This document shows positions 1-10,861 of a stretch of 47,450 nt of DNA, piece after piece. The notes under the pieces were generated by a model. That model saw only the letters and a program-made list of their open reading frames with translations. It did not search any database and was not told where the DNA came from. The position numbers and the translations under genes were made by a program. Every line of letters starts with the position of its first letter. The stretch's first letter is position 1. This DNA is from JAXMAF01 sp046350555 (GTDB lineage: Bacteria; Planctomycetota; Phycisphaerae; Phycisphaerales; SM1A02), in assembly GCA_046350555.1 (NCBI GenBank), contig JAXMAF010000034.1, positions 1-47,450 of the forward strand. Reading direction: 5' to 3'.

Positions 1-269
1 CCGTGCAGCGTGAAGAGCTTGTTGTAGACGTTGGCGTCGACGCCGGGGATCGTCGGGCCGGGCGTGAGCAGCTCCGTGCGCACGAGCAGCGCGAAGACGC
101 CTCCGACGAAGAACGACGCGAGCACCGAGACGAGGTACATCACGCCGATCCGCTTGTGATCGAGCGTGAGCGCCCACGAGAGGAACCCGCGCGAGTGCGT
201 CAGGTAGTTGTCGGGCTCTGGCGGGTGCAGTGCGCCGGAGCCTGGACGGGTGAGGTCGATCGTCGTCAT
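1..269 (-). CDS. coxA: Cytochrome c oxidase subunit I, N-terminal part (cut by window edge)
   Basis: This is the first ~89 residues of the haem-copper oxidase catalytic subunit, which reduces O2 and pumps protons in the inner membrane. It begins MTTIDLTRPG. A hydrophilic leader is followed by WALTLDHKRIGVMYL, the typical start of helix I in CoxA, and then by a hydrophobic segment (SVLASFFVGGVFALL) and the NKLFTLHG region. The haem- and CuB-binding histidines lie beyond the window. The ATG at 269-267 overlaps the coxB stop as ATGA, so the two genes are translationally coupled. It is the most distal gene seen in the act-cox operon. Identity is secure from the N-terminal motif and context, although most of the protein is not visible. 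Confidence 0.93.
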   Translation of the reverse strand, partial: MTTIDLTRPGSGALHPPEPDNYLTHSRGFLSWALTLDHKRIGVMYLVSVLASFFVGGVFALLVRTELLTPGPTIPGVDANVYNKLFTLH

Positions 270-1474
270 GGCTTCGTTTCCTTCGCCCCGGCGGCCTTCT
301 TCGGGCCGGCGGCCTTCGCGGCGGCGGCCGCCTTGCCGGCGGGGCTGTCGGGCTTCGGCTTGCCGGTCTTGGGATCGAACTCCTCGATGTGCTTCATGAA
401 GCCGATGATCGCGTCGATCGCCTTGTCGCCGAGCTGGCCCTTGAACGTCGGCATGGCGTTGCCGAAGCCCTTCACAAGATGCTTGCCCGGATTCAGGATC
501 GAATCGCGGATGTAGTCCTCGGGCGTCGCATACTCCTTGCCCGGACCGATGAGATCGGCGAGCGACCTGCCGTCGCCGAAGGTCGTCTCGAACTTGCACG
601 TGCGGTCCCAGATGGCATCGCCGTTCACCAGGACGCGCTTGCCCCAGCTCGGCCCGTTGCCGTCGACGCCGTCGAGCGAGTGGCACTGCGCGCAGCGGGC
701 GTAGAGGAGCGGTCCGGCCGCCCAGTAGAGATCCTGCGCGTCGAGGTCGTCGATCCAGCGGGCCTGCTTCTCGAGCCACGCGTCGAAGTTCGGCTGCTCG
801 AGCACGAAGACGTTCCGGTTCATGTTCGAGTGGCCCGTGCCGCAGTATTCCGTGCAGAAGAGCCAGTGGAAGTTGTCCTTGTCGGCGTTGACCACCGGCT
901 CGGTCGCCGTCGCCTGGGGCGCCTCGAACCAGAGGTACGAGTAGCGGCCCGGCACCACGTCCTTCTTCACGCGGAAGTCCGGGATGAAGAGCGAGTGGAT
1001 CACGTCCGCCGAGCGCATCACGAGCTTCACCGGACGGCCCGCCGGAACCACCAGGTCCTCCGACTGCGCGCCGTTGGGATACTTGAAGTTCCACGCCCAC
1101 TGCTGCGCCGTCACCTCGATCTCGTAGGAGTTCTTCGGGGGGATCGCGACCTGCACGAAGCCGGCGAATCCCTTGTAGAAGATCACGATCACGAGGATCA
1201 ACGGCACGATCGTCCAGGCCAGCTCGAGCACCGTGTTGTGCGTCGGACCCTGCGCGTTGCCGGCGTGGTTCTCGGGGGAGCGGCGGTACTTCCAGGCGAA
1301 GTAGACCAGCAGGACCGCGATCAGCGCGAAGAAGAAATAGCAGATGTAGTTGATCAGGTCGAAGAGATTGTCGATCTGCGGCGCCATCGTCGACGACTGG
1401 CGCGGAAGCCACACCGTCGCCGGCCTTCCGGCTGCGGCGAGCAACGTAACGGCAATGGAGGGAATCGCTGGCAT
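266..1474 (-). CDS. coxB: Cytochrome c oxidase subunit II with fused cytochrome c domain (caa3 type)
   Basis: This 402-residue subunit receives electrons from the alternative complex III and passes them to subunit I. Two membrane helices (about residues 40-62 and 84-104) precede a cupredoxin domain. The CuA ligands are visible: H160, then C207 and C211 with E209 between them, H215 and M218 in FCTEYCGTGHSNM. A monohaem cytochrome c domain follows with CAQCH at 261-265, and the protein ends in a Lys/Ala/Pro-rich tail. The fused haem domain defines the caa3 class. I chose the ATG at 1474. A GTG three codons upstream is also possible, and the much longer open frame upstream is the shadow of sco. 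It lies 5 bases after sco and overlaps coxA by 4 bases. Confidence 0.95.
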   Translation of the reverse strand: MPAIPSIAVTLLAAAGRPATVWLPRQSSTMAPQIDNLFDLINYICYFFFALIAVLLVYFAWKYRRSPENHAGNAQGPTHNTVLELAWTIVPLILVIVIFYKGFAGFVQVAIPPKNSYEIEVTAQQWAWNFKYPNGAQSEDLVVPAGRPVKLVMRSADVIHSLFIPDFRVKKDVVPGRYSYLWFEAPQATATEPVVNADKDNFHWLFCTEYCGTGHSNMNRNVFVLEQPNFDAWLEKQARWIDDLDAQDLYWAAGPLLYARCAQCHSLDGVDGNGPSWGKRVLVNGDAIWDRTCKFETTFGDGRSLADLIGPGKEYATPEDYIRDSILNPGKHLVKGFGNAMPTFKGQLGDKAIDAIIGFMKHIEEFDPKTGKPKPDSPAGKAAAAAKAAGPKKAAGAKETKP

Positions 1475-1479
1475 GGCGT

Positions 1480-2514
1480 TCACGCGGAAGGATCGGAAGA
1501 GGATGCGCGGTGAGCTTGCGGGCCGGCATCGACGCGAGCGGGATCGACGCGAGCGGGATCGATGCGAGATGGCCCGCCCGCGTCCGACGTTCGCGGCGCG
1601 CCGTTGCCGGCAAGCGCCGGCTCGACGGCGTCGTCGACGCGGCGTCGCTTCAAGTCGCGCACCCAGAGCATCGAGAGGCCGGCGAAGAGGGCCAGGAGGG
1701 TCAGTGCGCCGCCGAGCTTCATGAGCCGAAGGGCGAAGACCACGTAGCCGCGCGCCTCGGGGTCGTAGATGTGGCACCAGAGAATGAAACGGTCGAGCGT
1801 CGAGCCGATCCTGCCCTGCGACGCCTCCAGCAGTCCGAGGCGCAGGTCGGCTGGGGCGAACTTCACGCCATACAGGTAGCGCGACAGCTTGCCGTCGGGC
1901 GTGCAGAGCATGATGGCGGCCGCGTGGGCGTACTCGCCCGTCTCGGGGATGAATCGGTAGCCGAAGCCCGCCGCGTCGGCGACGGCGCGGCTGCTCGACT
2001 CGGGTCCGGTGAGGAACCTCCAGCCGGCGCGGTTCGCCGCGGTGTCGGCCCGCTCGTACTCGACGATGTACCCCTGCTTCTTCGCCGCCGCGAGCTCGTG
2101 CGATTCGTTCGGATTCACGCTGATGCTGACCACCGCGAAGTCCTGGCCGACCGTCCAATCGACGCCCTTCAGCCCGCGGACGAGATCGTTGAGGACGAGG
2201 TTGCACAGCATCGGGCACTTGAGGTAGCCGATTTGGAGGACGACCGGATGCTTGCCGTCGAAGCAGTCCCGCAGCGTGATCGTCCGGCCGGTGTCGTCGG
2301 TGAACGGCACGTCGAGCGGAAGCTGCGCCTCGAGCTTTTCCACGATGTCGACGCCCTGAAGCTCCGCGGGAACGCCATCGGCGGGCGTGCCGGCCCGACG
2401 CGATCCGTCGCTCACCCCCGCGCCGTACTGTGCCGACGCTGCGCCGGCGACCGCGCACGCGAGGACGAGCGCGATGGCGGGAAGCAGGCGGGCGATGGTG
2501 CGCGGGCGGGACAT
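1480..2514 (-). CDS. sco: SCO1/SenC-type copper chaperone with C-terminal membrane helix
   Basis: This 344-residue thioredoxin-fold protein is expected to deliver copper to, or reduce, the CuA site of CoxB. A signal peptide (LLPAIALVLACAVAGAASA) is followed by the Sco metal motif CPMLC at 100-104 after VVLQIGYLK. The later conserved His sits in EYAHAAAIMLC. After the Sco fold a transmembrane helix (TLLALFAGLSMLWV) and a charged tail are present, as in many planctomycete and Acidobacteria Sco proteins. The tail contains three 15-bp DNA repeats at 1527-1571, giving DPARVDPARVD. I chose the ATG at 2514 because the open frame further upstream runs into a heptanucleotide repeat. It lies between the small membrane protein and coxB. 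Confidence 0.9.
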   Translation of the reverse strand: MSRPRTIARLLPAIALVLACAVAGAASAQYGAGVSDGSRRAGTPADGVPAELQGVDIVEKLEAQLPLDVPFTDDTGRTITLRDCFDGKHPVVLQIGYLKCPMLCNLVLNDLVRGLKGVDWTVGQDFAVVSISVNPNESHELAAAKKQGYIVEYERADTAANRAGWRFLTGPESSSRAVADAAGFGYRFIPETGEYAHAAAIMLCTPDGKLSRYLYGVKFAPADLRLGLLEASQGRIGSTLDRFILWCHIYDPEARGYVVFALRLMKLGGALTLLALFAGLSMLWVRDLKRRRVDDAVEPALAGNGAPRTSDAGGPSRIDPARVDPARVDAGPQAHRASSSDPSA

Positions 2515-2548
2515 CGAGCGTGGAGATCGGGGGTGACGATCGGAGCTG

Positions 2549-2618
2549 GAGACTGGGGACTTGAGACTGGAGACTGGAGACTTGAGACTGGAGACTTGGG
2601 GTTGGGGACTGGAGATCA
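2549..2618. repeat. Heptanucleotide tandem repeat (10 units)
   Basis: Ten consecutive 7-base units without a spacing error read GAGACTG or GAGACTT on the plus strand, with variants GGGACTT, GGGGTTG, GGGACTG and GAGATCA. Unit starts are 2549, 2556, 2563, 2570, 2577, 2584, 2591, 2598, 2605 and 2612. The repeat lies in the gap between the small membrane protein (ends 2675) and the sco start at 2514, so it would sit in the untranslated spacer of the operon mRNA just before sco. Confidence 0.9.
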
Positions 2619-2674
2619 GCAATCGAGGGATCGGCGATCGCGATGGATCCGGCGGGCGATGATCGCCGGGGCGC

Positions 2675-3025
2675 TCACGGGCCTCCGAGCGACTTCTCCT
2701 TCAGGACGATCGCCATCGCGTCCTTCACGGGAATCCGGATGCGCTCGACGGTCTTGCCGTCGGGATCGGTGAAGGTGTACTTCGCGTAGTCGACGAGCTT
2801 CTGCTGCTGCTCGGCGCGAAGCCGCTCGAGGGGGATCGACGGCCGATCGACGACGACCTGGTCCACCCGTTCGGTGTTGGTCCCGTAGTAGAGGACGGAG
2901 ATCCCCAGCACGAGCGCCGTCAGCACGATGGCGCCGGCGAGCCCGATGAACCACGTGGATCCCGGCTCGGGATCGTCGTGGTCCTTGAGGACGTTGGAGG
3001 ATGCATCGGCGTTGGCGTGGGACAT
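2675..3025 (-). CDS. Small single-pass membrane protein of the act-cox operon
   Basis: This 116-residue protein has a polar N-terminus, one membrane helix (about residues 26-47, WFIGLAGAIVLTALVLGISV) and a soluble tail. The tail contains VDRPSIPLERLRAEQQQKL and YTFTDPDGKTVERIRIPVKDAM. It carries no cysteine pair or haem motif. Proteins of this size and layout occur between actF and sco in planctomycete alternative complex III loci, so it is probably an accessory or assembly component. That is inferred from position only. The start ATG at 3025 lies 23 bases downstream of the actF end. I do not recognise a named family. Confidence 0.8.
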   Translation of the reverse strand: MSHANADASSNVLKDHDDPEPGSTWFIGLAGAIVLTALVLGISVLYYGTNTERVDQVVVDRPSIPLERLRAEQQQKLVDYAKYTFTDPDGKTVERIRIPVKDAMAIVLKEKSLGGP

Positions 3026-3048
3026 GTTGGGTGTTGCGGCGCGGCTTG

Positions 3049-4443
3049 CTAGATGTTCTCGAAGGCGAGCGACTCGGCGAGTCGAGGATCGTGCGTCGGG
3101 ACGAGCGATCGCGAGCGGAGCGACTGCACGGTGGCGGCGACGAACAGCCCGATCATGCCCAGCAGCACGGCGTAGTTGAGCGGGTCGAGCAGGTCGCTGC
3201 CGACTGTCGGCGTACTTCTGCGCGATCTCGTTGTGGCGTCTCGCAAGCGAGGTCGCGGGATCTCCGGCATCGCCAGCCAGTAGATGTCGACCACGCGGCG
3301 GCGAGCATCCAGACGGCGGACGGCGAGGGTCGGCCTCGAGAGGCTTCGGATGGGCGCGGGAGATGGAGAGGTAACGTACGACGAAGTGGCCGAAGAGCAG
3401 CGCGAGCGAGACCCACTCTCCACGGGCTGGCTCGCCGGGCGAGGAACCAGCCGGTCGTCTCCGGCTGGTTCGAGTACCAGATCAGTACTGGCTGAAGGCG
3501 ATGTATGCCCAGAAGACCATGCCGAAGGCGAAGAGGAGCTTGCCGAGGTCGAAGTGCTCGGTGGTGGACGACGCTGATGAGCTGCTGCGGCGCAGATGCA
3601 GGGCACCAGCACGTGACGATCATGGCTTGCCGCCGGTGCAGCTTCGCGGCGAAGTAGTAGACGCCGAAGATCGCCGTATCAGCAGGATTGAGCGGACATC
3701 AGCCAGTCGAACGCGGCGAACGTCGCGGTGAGGCCGAAGAGAAGAATGCCGGGCGCCGCCGTGGTCTGCATGCGTTGCGTGATCTCGACGCACGCCTCGA
3801 TCCGAGGTCTCGTCCCGCGGTTCGAGCGGCTCCAGGCGACGCGCCAAGCACACCCCACGCCGCGAACAGACCGCAGCGGGTGAAGAAGAAGGCGTGTTGA
3901 GGAACGCCGCCTTCTTCTCGACGGTTTCCGATCTCGTCGGGATGCTCCCTCCTGGGCGAGCTGGTGGAGATCGGCCCACGGGAAGAGCTGGCCGAGCTTG
4001 CCGAACACCGCGAGCGCCGCGATGGGCAGGAAGAGGATCCAGATCCAGCGCAGGTTCGCCGCGAACGCCTCGGCGATGCGCCGCACCACGACGCTCCAGC
4101 CGGCGCGCGTGAGGTGCTGGATGATCACGAAGAAGAGGCCGCCCAGGCAGAGCGAGAGCACGAACATCAGGTTCTGGATCCAGACGCGCCCGAAGTGCCC
4201 GGCATCGGCCTTTCCGAGCAGCAGCAGCGCCCCCGCGGCGCCGAGACCGACGACGGCGGCGGCGACTCCCGCGCCGACGACGGAACCGGCGGTGTCGTCG
4301 AGCCGCGTGTTGGCGGCGGAGAGATCGGCGGAACGGGTGGAGGCCATGGGGCTTTGCTTGGTTGCTGGGCTGGGGTCGTTCGCAGGTGTCGGATCGCGTC
4401 TTGGAACGTCGGGGATCGAGGGCCGGTCCGTCGGTGCCTTCAT
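3049..4443 (-). pseudogene. actF: Alternative complex III subunit ActF, multiply frameshifted as assembled
   Basis: ActF is an integral membrane subunit of quinol:cytochrome c oxidoreductase. The N-terminal half reads cleanly in one frame, with two helices (GAGVAAAVVGLGAAGALLLL and NLMFVLSLCLGGLFFVII) and a third at WIWILFLPIAALAVFGKL followed by FPWADLHQLA. After about base 3990 the family sequence continues only by switching frames. Visible pieces are EKKAAFLNTP, then MQTTAAPGILLFGLTATFAA and FDWLMSAQS, then IWYSNQPE, and finally DIYWLAMPEIP and LLDPLNYAVLLGMIGLFVA to the stop at 3049. The ATG at 4443 overlaps the actE stop (ATGA). An alternative start is the ATG at 4347. Gene neighbours are intact and the subunit is normally required, so sequencing or assembly error is likelier than decay. 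Confidence 0.82.
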
Positions 4444-5165
4444 CGCTGCACGGCGAGGCGCTTCATCACCTCGGGCGGCACATCGGATGGCTTGGCGTTC
4501 TGGGCGCGCTGGAGCGTCTTCACGTACGCGGCGATCGCCCAGCGGTCGTCGACCGGCACCTGCGAGCCGTAGCTGGCCATGTTGCGGATGCCGTGCGAGA
4601 TGGTGTGGAAGATCTGGCCGACCGGCTGCGCCTCGACCGCCGGATCGTGCAGCGACTTCGGCTGCACCCACGTCGTCCCGTTCACGGGCCCGAGCGCATT
4701 GGTCATCAGCTCCTGGGCGCGCCGGTGGATCATGCCGTCGCCGAAGCCGGCGCTGCCGTGGCACGGTGCGCAGTAGATGTCGAACCGCTGCTGGCCGCGG
4801 AGCAGGAGCGACGCGTCCAGCGCGAGGTGTGGCGGAAGCGTCGTCGACCACTGGCCGTCCGCGGCGCCCTCGGTGGCGACGCCCTGCTCGGCGGGATCCT
4901 GCCGAGCCACCGCGCCCGCGGGGATCGGCCGCATCGCGCGCCGGTCGGCGAAGAGCGTGTTCACCGCCTGCGTGTCGTAGCGCGCCTGGATGTCCATGTC
5001 CTGGATCAGCGCGATGCGGCGGTTGGCGCTCGGCACGGCCCGCACCCGCGCGACGATGGCCGGCGGAACGAGCGCGATGCAGACCATCAGCATGGCGCCG
5101 TAGACGAGGAAGCGGGGAATGTCGTGCTCGCGCCGGCGGGCCGAGCTGCTTGCGTTGACTGCCAT
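4440..5165 (-). CDS. actE: Alternative complex III monohaem cytochrome c subunit ActE
   Basis: This 241-residue protein has an N-terminal membrane anchor (about residues 19-40, LVYGAMLMVCIALVPPAIV) and one class I cytochrome c domain. The haem-binding CAPCH is at 132-136 in QRFDIYCAPCHG. The distal part has the methionine-bearing NMASYGSQVPVDDRWAI, the usual axial-ligand region of this family. It passes electrons from the ActA/ActB part of the complex towards the caa3 oxidase on the periplasmic side. It starts 7 bases after actD and its stop overlaps the actF start as ATGA. Length and motif order fit ActE. Identification is firm because it sits in the canonical actABCDEF order. Confidence 0.93.
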   Translation of the reverse strand: MAVNASSSARRREHDIPRFLVYGAMLMVCIALVPPAIVARVRAVPSANRRIALIQDMDIQARYDTQAVNTLFADRRAMRPIPAGAVARQDPAEQGVATEGAADGQWSTTLPPHLALDASLLLRGQQRFDIYCAPCHGSAGFGDGMIHRRAQELMTNALGPVNGTTWVQPKSLHDPAVEAQPVGQIFHTISHGIRNMASYGSQVPVDDRWAIAAYVKTLQRAQNAKPSDVPPEVMKRLAVQR

Positions 5166-5171
5166 GGGATG

Positions 5172-5782
5172 TCAGGCCTCCACCGCTTCGAGGGACACCG
5201 GATGGAGCGACCGCAGGAAGGACTCGGTGCGGGCGCGGCTGAACTTCGGGTCGCGGGCCTCGATGACGAGGAAGAACTTGTCGTCGGTCACCTTGCGGAA
5301 GCGATCGTTCCTGAAGAGCGGATGGTTGAGCCGCGGCAGGCCGTTGAGCAGGAGCATCAGGAAGACGCACCCCGTCGCCGCGAGGAGGATGGTCAGCTCG
5401 AAGATGACGGGAATGAACGCCGGCAGGCTCAGGAACGGCTTGCCGCTGATCTTGAACGGATAGCCCGTCACCCACACGATCGCCCAGAGGGTCATGCGGC
5501 TCGCGTTGGTGAACGCCTGGAGCACGAATCCAAGCGTCGTTCCCGTCGCGCCCGCCCCGAAGACGAGGATGGGGAGGATCGTCGGCTTGATCCCCATCGC
5601 CTTGTCGAGGCCATGGATCGGAAACGGGCTGTGACAATCCCACCAACGGAAGCCCTGCTTGCGGACCTCCTCGGCGGCGCGCATGAGGTCGCCCGGCGTG
5701 GCGAACTCGGCCATCAGGCCGTAGAGGGCGCCACCGGGCGAGCGATCGTCGGCTTGCGTCTGCGATGTCGTGGCGAGCGTGC

Positions 5783-5786
<4 letters not shown>
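5172..5786 (-). CDS. actD: Alternative complex III subunit ActD (DUF3341)
   Basis: This 204-residue membrane subunit of quinol:cytochrome c oxidoreductase shows the DUF3341 signatures. LYGLMAEFATPGDLMRAAEE is followed by GFRWWDCHSPFPIHGLDKAM, then two hydrophobic helices (ILPILVFGAGATGTTLGFVL and IFELTILLAATGCVFLMLLL) and the region KFFLVIEARDPKF. I chose the ATG at 5786 because it overlaps the real end of actC (CGATGAGC). The same frame stays open upstream but there it is only a shadow of actC. ActD has no cofactor. In solved ACIII structures it packs against the NrfD-like subunits. Confidence 0.93.
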
Positions 5787-7294
<1,508 letters not shown>

Positions 7295-7298
<4 letters not shown>

Positions 7299-10200
7299 GA
7301 GTTGGCTCCCGCGACCGGGGCGGCGGCGTGCTGCCCGGCGCCGTGGCCGCCATCCTGGCCATGGTTGCGCTCGATCGCCGGGTTGGAGATGCGCGCGAGG
7401 TACTTGAGGCGCGGCTTCGTGTTGAGCTCCTCGAGCAGTTCGTACGAGAGCCTGCTCCTGTGCAACTGCGAGACGCGGCTCCTGGGATCCATCAGGTCGC
7501 CGAAGACGATCGCCTGCGACGGGCACGCCTGCGCGCACGCGGGCGTGATGGCGCCATCGGGAATCGTGAAGTCGGGCGAGCCGCCCTCGCGTCCGCCCGC
7601 CTTGGCCCACGCGTTCTTCGCGTCGATGCGCGCCTTGACGATGCGCTGCGTGCAGAAGGTGCACTTCTCCATGATGCCGCGCATGCGCACGGTCACCTCG
7701 GGATTGAACTGCATCTGCTTCCAGCGGTCGGGGCCTTCGCGGAAGAAATAGTCCGGCTGCGTCTGGAACCAGTCGTTGCCGCGGGTCGGGTCCTTGCGGT
7801 GCCAGTCGAAGTAGTTGAAGCGCCTGACCTTGTAAGGGCAGTTGTTCGAGCAGTACCGCGTCCCGACGCAGCGGTTGTAGACCATCACGTTCAGGCCATC
7901 CTCGTCGTGGACGGTCGCGGCCACCGGGCAGACCTGTTCGCACGGCGCGTTCTCGCAGTGCAGGCAGGTGACGGGCTGGAAGAAGGTCGCCTCCGGATGG
8001 GCCGGGTCGGCGCCCTTGAAGTAGCGGTCGATGCGGATCCAGGCCATCTCGCGGCCGCGCCGCACCTGCTCCTTGCCGACGACGGGGATGTTGTTCTCCG
8101 CCTGGCACGCCATGGCGCACGCGTTGCAGCCGATGCAGGTCGAGAGGTCGACCGACATCGCCCAGCGATGCTTCGCGCCGTCGAGGTTGGATTCCTCCCA
8201 GAGCGAGAGGCGATGCGCCACGTGGAATCCGTCGGGATGCCGGGCGAAGTCGGGATGCTCGCCCCAGTGGGCGATCGTTCCCTCGCGCACGATCGTGGGC
8301 AGCCGGTCCTGCGCGCCCGCCTCGGCGACCGGATTGCCGGCGCCGCGATCCTGCGTGCTGACCAGCCTGTAGGTGCCGGCGATCTTCGTCGCCTTCGCGC
8401 CTGGCGCGATGTTCATCGCGCCGGTGGTGCGAATCGCGTACGTGTTGAAGCCGGCGGCATCGGCGATGCGTCCCGCCTCGGGTCCGCGGCCGTAGCCCAG
8501 CGTGACCCAGATCGAATGGTCCGGATGACCTGGAAGCGGAAGCACGGCCATGTCCAGCGACCTTCCGCCCACCTCGATGCGGATCATGTCGTTGCGCTCG
8601 ACACCGAGGGACTTCGCGGTGCCCAGCGACATGACCGCGGCGTTGTCCCACGTGACCTTGGTGACCGGCTCGGGCAGCTCCTGGAGCCATCCGTTGTTCG
8701 AGAAGCGCCCGTCGTGCACCTTGGCGTCGGCGCGGAAGACGACCTCGAGCGAATCGGGCTTGATCGACTCGCGTTGCGCCGCGAGCGTCTCGATCGCCTT
8801 CGCCACGTCGGCGGTGCGCACCGCCGCGGCGCCCTCGCCGGCGACGGGAGCGCTGCCGGGCAGGAACCCGTCATGGACCAGGGCACGCCACCGCCGATCG
8901 AGCTCGACGCCCGTGGCACCGGTCATGGCCGCGACCGTGGCCTTCACGAGATCCTGACCGACGAGCTGGTTCGCGAGGATCCCGTCGCGCCGCGCCGGCC
9001 TGGCAGGCGCGCCGTGCGCCGGCTCGTGGGCCGTGGCCTCCGCGTGGGCCGCCATCGCGCCGGGCTCGGATCGGCCGATCGCCGCCGGCTCGGCGCCCTT
9101 GCTCCAGTCGATGATCGTCGAAACAAGCTCGAGCGCCGAGAGACCACCGTTTCCCGGCTCGATCATCGGCGCGATGAGCGGCTGCGCGATCGTGTACGTC
9201 CCGTCGTGGCTGCGCGCATCGCCCCAGGACTCGAGCCAGTGGGCCCGAGGCAGGTGCCAGGCGCAGAGCCGCGCGGTCTCGTCGCGATAGACGCCGAGGT
9301 GAATGGCATGCTTCGCCTTCTTCATCGCCGCGGCGAAGTCCAGGTCGGCTGCCGCGTCGTACGAGGGATTGCCCCCCAGCACCACCAGCGTGTCCACGCT
9401 GCCGCCCACCAGCGCGTCGCGAAGCTGCCGGAGCGCCTCGACGTTCGAGGGTCGCTTCGGATCGGGCTCGGGCACGTACGAGACGGTTCGGCCGATGTTG
9501 CCCAGCCGTTCGTTGAGCAGTGCCGCGATCGCGTGCACTTCCGGCGGCTGCTGCCTTCCGGCGACGACCAGCGACGAGCCCTTGTTCGCCAGCAGGTCGC
9601 GCACGAGGGTGCCGATCACCTGGAGGCCGCGGGCGTCGAGGGCCTTCGCCGCGCCGGCCGCGCCCGCGAGCCGCGACAGCGCCGCCGCGACCGGCTCGCC
9701 GCTCCCTACGCCACCATTCGAGCCGAGCGCGTCGAGCACCTGCTTGGCGATCGCCGCCGCGACGGGGCCGACGTCGACGGCGCGCATCGCAAGCCGCTCG
9801 TCGGCGGCGACGCCCGTGATCGTTCCGCCGCTGTCGAGCATGTACAGGCGGCCCACCCGGGCCTCCTTGGGATCGCTCGTGGCCACGCGCCGCGTCCTCG
9901 CGTACTCGCGCGCGTGGCGCACCGCGGCGGGATGGTCGCGCAGGAAGTCGGCGTCGAGCGAGAGGACGACCCTGGCCTCGCGCGCCGCGTCGACGGGTCG
10001 CCCGCCGCTCCGCGCGTCTTGCTGGAACGTGAGGTGCACCCGCTGCGGCGCACCGAAGGCGATCGTCGTTCCGAGCCGCTCGTTGTCGTCGTTGACCGGC
10101 GCCCACTCCACCCACGTCGCGCCAGGCATCGCCTTCGCGAGCTCGTCGCGCAGGCGATGCATCGTCGGCGACGACGTCGGCTCCGAGAGGAACGCCAGGC

Positions 10201-10861
10201 CTGCGCCCTTCGTGCCGGTGGGACCGAATCCGCGGAAATGCCCGGCCGCGAAGGTCGCGAAGTCGTGGAAATCGGCCTCCTTGCCGTCATGGAAGACGTC
10301 CCGGCTGCGATCCTGGTCGTAGAGCCCGAGGATCGCCGCCTGCGTGAACGCGTCGCTCGCGCCGCCGCTCAGCGGATGGTCGGGATTGCCGTCGAGCTTG
10401 ATCGGGCGGCCGTCGAAGCTTGTCGCAAGCAGCGAGACCGCGCACCCATCGAGCTCCGTCATCGTCGCGTACTGCACCGTCTGGCCGGGCGCGCGGCCTT
10501 CCGGCCGGCTGGCATACGGGGCGAGCCGCGTGTCGGGCCATCGACGACAACCGGACATCGCCAGCCCGGCCAGCGCAAACGACGCTCCCATCACCTTGAT
10601 GAACTGCCGACGGTCGTCCGCGGTGACCAGGTCGGTCGCCGCCGAGGGGAACTCCCGATCGAGGATCTCCTTGAACTCGGCCGATTCCGCGAGGTCGTCG
10701 ACCGAGCGCCAATAGATCGGACGACGCGACGCGCCATCCTTGCGCAGGCCGACCGAGCCGCATCCGGCGGTCTCGTCGGGCGCGGCATCGAGGTCGATGG
10801 CGCCATCGAGGGGACCGCCAGCGGGCCCGCTCGTGGACGATGAACGGTTCAGCGATGGCAT
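7295..10861 (-). CDS. actB: Alternative complex III fused molybdopterin-like and iron-sulfur subunit ActB
   Basis: This 1188-residue subunit joins a molybdopterin-oxidoreductase-like domain (about residues 110-880, thought to lack the cofactor in this family) to a C-terminal ferredoxin domain. Cys clusters there include CIGCNACAMAC, CLHCENAPCEQVCPV, RYCSNNCPY, CTFCTQRI and CAQACP. A twin-arginine motif, RRQFIK at 84-89, precedes a hydrophobic stretch ending LAMSGC (C105), so Tat export and possibly lipid anchoring are likely. It relays electrons between quinol oxidation in ActC and the haems of ActA and ActE. The ATG at 10861 lies 13 bases inside the actA end, and its stop overlaps actC as ATGA. 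Length is normal for fused planctomycete ActB. Confidence 0.95.

Noticed and set aside
1527..1571. Three 15-bp repeats as an intergenic element
   Set aside because: They lie inside the sco reading frame, keep its phase and encode a DPARV tail repeat.
2515..2622. Extension of Sco to an upstream ATG at 2622
   Set aside because: The added residues are a direct translation of the heptanucleotide repeat and would put a Ser/Pro repeat ahead of the signal peptide that begins at 2514.
7328..10843. A plus-strand open frame of over 1100 codons opposite actB
   Set aside because: It is an antisense shadow of a very GC-rich gene. Its translation is Arg/His/Asp/Val-rich without motifs, whereas the minus strand encodes a complete ActB with iron-sulfur cysteines.
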